Assembly (NCBI GenBank): GCA_003225555.1
Contig: QIAM01000006.1
Coordinates: 124,001 to 188,000 of the forward strand
Direction: 5' to 3'
Source of the DNA: Acidobacteriota bacterium
GTDB lineage: Bacteria; Acidobacteriota; Terriglobia; Terriglobales; Acidobacteriaceae
Length of the DNA stretch: 64,000 bases
Both the position numbers and the translations under genes were made by a program. The first letter of the stretch is position 1. Each line of letters begins with the position of its first letter. The notes under the pieces are model-generated. The model saw only the letters and a program-made list of their open reading frames with translations. It made no database searches and had not been told where the DNA came from. Below are positions 62,829 to 64,000 of this stretch, piece by piece.

Positions 62829-63098
62829 TCATGCGGCGTCGCGGCGCGACCGAAATAATGCGGATGATTTCTTCCTCATCCGGTTCTCGTAAGGTGTGAA
62901 CACAAAAGGCACCGTGCCCCAACTGATCGACCCAAGGGTAATCAAGCGTTCCTCATCGCTCGTCGATTCGTCCCGGTGTGTCAGGGCATACGGATCATCG
63001 AATGCGAGAGCGGCAATCTTGAAGCGAACATGATGCTTCAAAACATGATGCTTCAATAGGTTCCGCTGGTTCTTGGCTTCGTCCCACTCAAAGCGCAT
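62829..63098 (-). pseudogene. brnT: BrnT-family toxin, disrupted
   Basis: The N-terminal part is clearly BrnT (MRFEWDEAKNQRNLLKHHV..., then AFDDPYALTHRDE and ERLITLGSISWGT), a ribonuclease toxin. Two lesions are visible. A perfect 15-base tandem duplication (63027-63041 and 63042-63056) repeats LKHHV. After FVF the frame runs to FTPYENRM, while the normal BrnT end (VHTLREPDEEEIIRIISV) is in the brnA frame, so one base was lost or gained near 62900-62910. The product is likely inactive. Confidence 0.82.
63027..63056. repeat. 15-base tandem duplication in brnT
   Basis: Two exact copies of AACATGATGCTTCAA lie end to end. They add five residues (LKHHV) within the KH-rich start of the toxin, where the family usually reads KHGV-like once. 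Confidence 0.85.
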
Positions 63099-63172
63099 CG
63101 CCCTTATCAGCAGCAGATTCCAGGGTACGAAAAACTTCGCGTTATGTCAATACAAATGTATGTACAATAAGA

Positions 63173-64000
63173 TTACTGGCCAGTTATCTTCCGCAATTGC
63201 TCCGCCGACCCCTGCAGCAGATTCCGCAGTACCGTCACCTCCGACGCGATTCCCGCATGCAATGCTGGGTCCAGATCCGGAGCGAACAGCGAAGAGTGAT
63301 TCGAGGGCAGCGTCGTCCCCGCCGCCTTGGCTTCGGCATATTTCTTCGGCTCTGCTCCACCCAGGCCGAAGAAGAATGTCGGAACGCCCTGCGCGGTGAA
63401 ATAGGAGAAGTCTTCCGACCCTGTAATCGGCTCGGCGATCGTTACATTTTCTTTACCCAGAGTGGCTTCCAGCGCGGGCCGCAGCCTTTGCGCCAGTGGC
63501 GGATCGTTGTACACCGCATCCGTACTCTCATAGTGCTCGATCGACGGCTCTCGCGATGCGCCTGCGGCCGCCGATTCCGCCTTGGCGATGCGCTCTATGG
63601 CTGCAAAAACCTGCTTCCGAACTTCAGGCTTGTAAGTGCGAACGGTGAGGCCCAGCTCTGCCTGATCGGGGATGATGTTGTTTTTTGTCCCCGCATGAAT
63701 GTATCCCACTGTAATCACGGCGGTCTCGCCGGGCTTCACTTCGCGCGATGTAATCGTCTGCAGCGACAGAATCGTACGCGCGGCGATCACAATCGGATCG
63801 ACTGTAGTGTGCGGCGCCGAACCATGTCCGCCTTTGCCGTAGATCGTGAGCCGAAAAGAATCGGCATTCGCATATCGATAGCCCGACCCCACGCCCACCT
63901 TGCCGGCCGGGAATTCGTTGCTGACGTGCAAGGCGACGGCTACGTCTGGCTTGGGGAAGCGCCTAAATAGGCCATCGTCCAGCATCGCCTTCGCGCCGGA
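63173..64000 (-). CDS. M20-family amidohydrolase/peptidase, 5'-truncated by the window
   Basis: The visible part (about 275 residues) is the C-terminal portion of an M20D amidohydrolase such as hippurate or N-acyl-amino-acid hydrolase. It starts inside the metal domain (SGAKAMLDDGLF) and contains the dimerization domain (GKGGHGSAPHTTVDPIVIAARTI... GTKNNIIPD), followed by the closing metal-site segment EPITGSEDFSYF and NHSSLFAPD. The reading frame is open to base 64000, so the gene continues off the window. An ATG at 63985 is internal. Genes upstream are unknown. Confidence 0.92.
   Translation of the reverse strand, partial: SGAKAMLDDGLFRRFPKPDVAVALHVSNEFPAGKVGVGSGYRYANADSFRLTIYGKGGHGSAPHTTVDPIVIAARTILSLQTITSREVKPGETAVITVGYIHAGTKNNIIPDQAELGLTVRTYKPEVRKQVFAAIERIAKAESAAAGASREPSIEHYESTDAVYNDPPLAQRLRPALEATLGKENVTIAEPITGSEDFSYFTAQGVPTFFFGLGGAEPKKYAEAKAAGTTLPSNHSSLFAPDLDPALHAGIASEVTVLRNLLQGSAEQLRKITGQ

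Overview
The window is a dense, GC-rich chromosomal segment of a Gram-negative bacterium, most likely an Acidobacteriota member (Terriglobia-like). This is inference. It rests on the outer-membrane assembly genes, the DUF2339/DUF3999 pair, the futalosine menaquinone genes, many secreted proteins of no named family, and several families of short palindromic intergenic repeats of the kind seen in that phylum. I see no rRNA, tRNA, CRISPR array, prophage or complete insertion sequence.

Layout. 1-9.9 kb: a Rieske oxygenase convergent with a minus-strand operon encoding a secreted FG-GAP-like protein, an oligopeptide-type solute-binding protein, an NtrY-like sensor kinase, an NtrC-type sigma-54 regulator and a secreted CocE-type hydrolase. 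9.9-14 kb: an SPFH protein with a 48-residue membrane peptide, an L,D-transpeptidase, a frameshifted DUF2252 gene and a small Cys-rich protein. 14.2-23.5 kb: an amidinotransferase-fold enzyme, a sigma/FecR-type anti-sigma/secreted-protein operon, DUF4337, YjbQ, a DUF2339-DUF3999 pair and a zinc-ribbon membrane protein. 23.5-31 kb (minus): FtsK, UppP, an SH3/TPR protein, threonine dehydratase and RNase J.

31-41.6 kb: EcsC and HAD proteins, then an aspartate-family (DAP/lysine) cluster transcribed asd, lysC, dapB, a coiled-coil gene, dapA with a C-terminal extra domain, and dapD. Upstream of it are an AI-2E-type permease, a secreted protein and shikimate kinase. 41.6-47.5 kb: an ECF sigma/anti-sigma/DUF4097 group, an MFSD1-like transporter, an IPT lipoprotein and a ThiF/MoeB protein whose reading frame has absorbed a repeat element. 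47.7-56.3 kb: an outer-membrane biogenesis operon of a 7-POTRA Omp85 protein, a SurA-N-like chaperone without a PPIase domain and a TamB-like giant, followed by pcm. 56.5-64 kb: a UbiA/MqnP-like prenyltransferase, DoxX, a TPR protein, two tandem secreted paralogues, MqnE, a BrnT/BrnA toxin-antitoxin locus with a decayed toxin, and a truncated M20 peptidase at the window edge.

The best candidates for new biology are the DapA fusion domain, the in-frame repeat insertion in the ThiF protein, the Omp85/SurA-N/TamB operon, the tandem VirB10-like secreted paralogues, the SPFH/micropeptide pair and the decayed BrnT toxin beside an intact BrnA.
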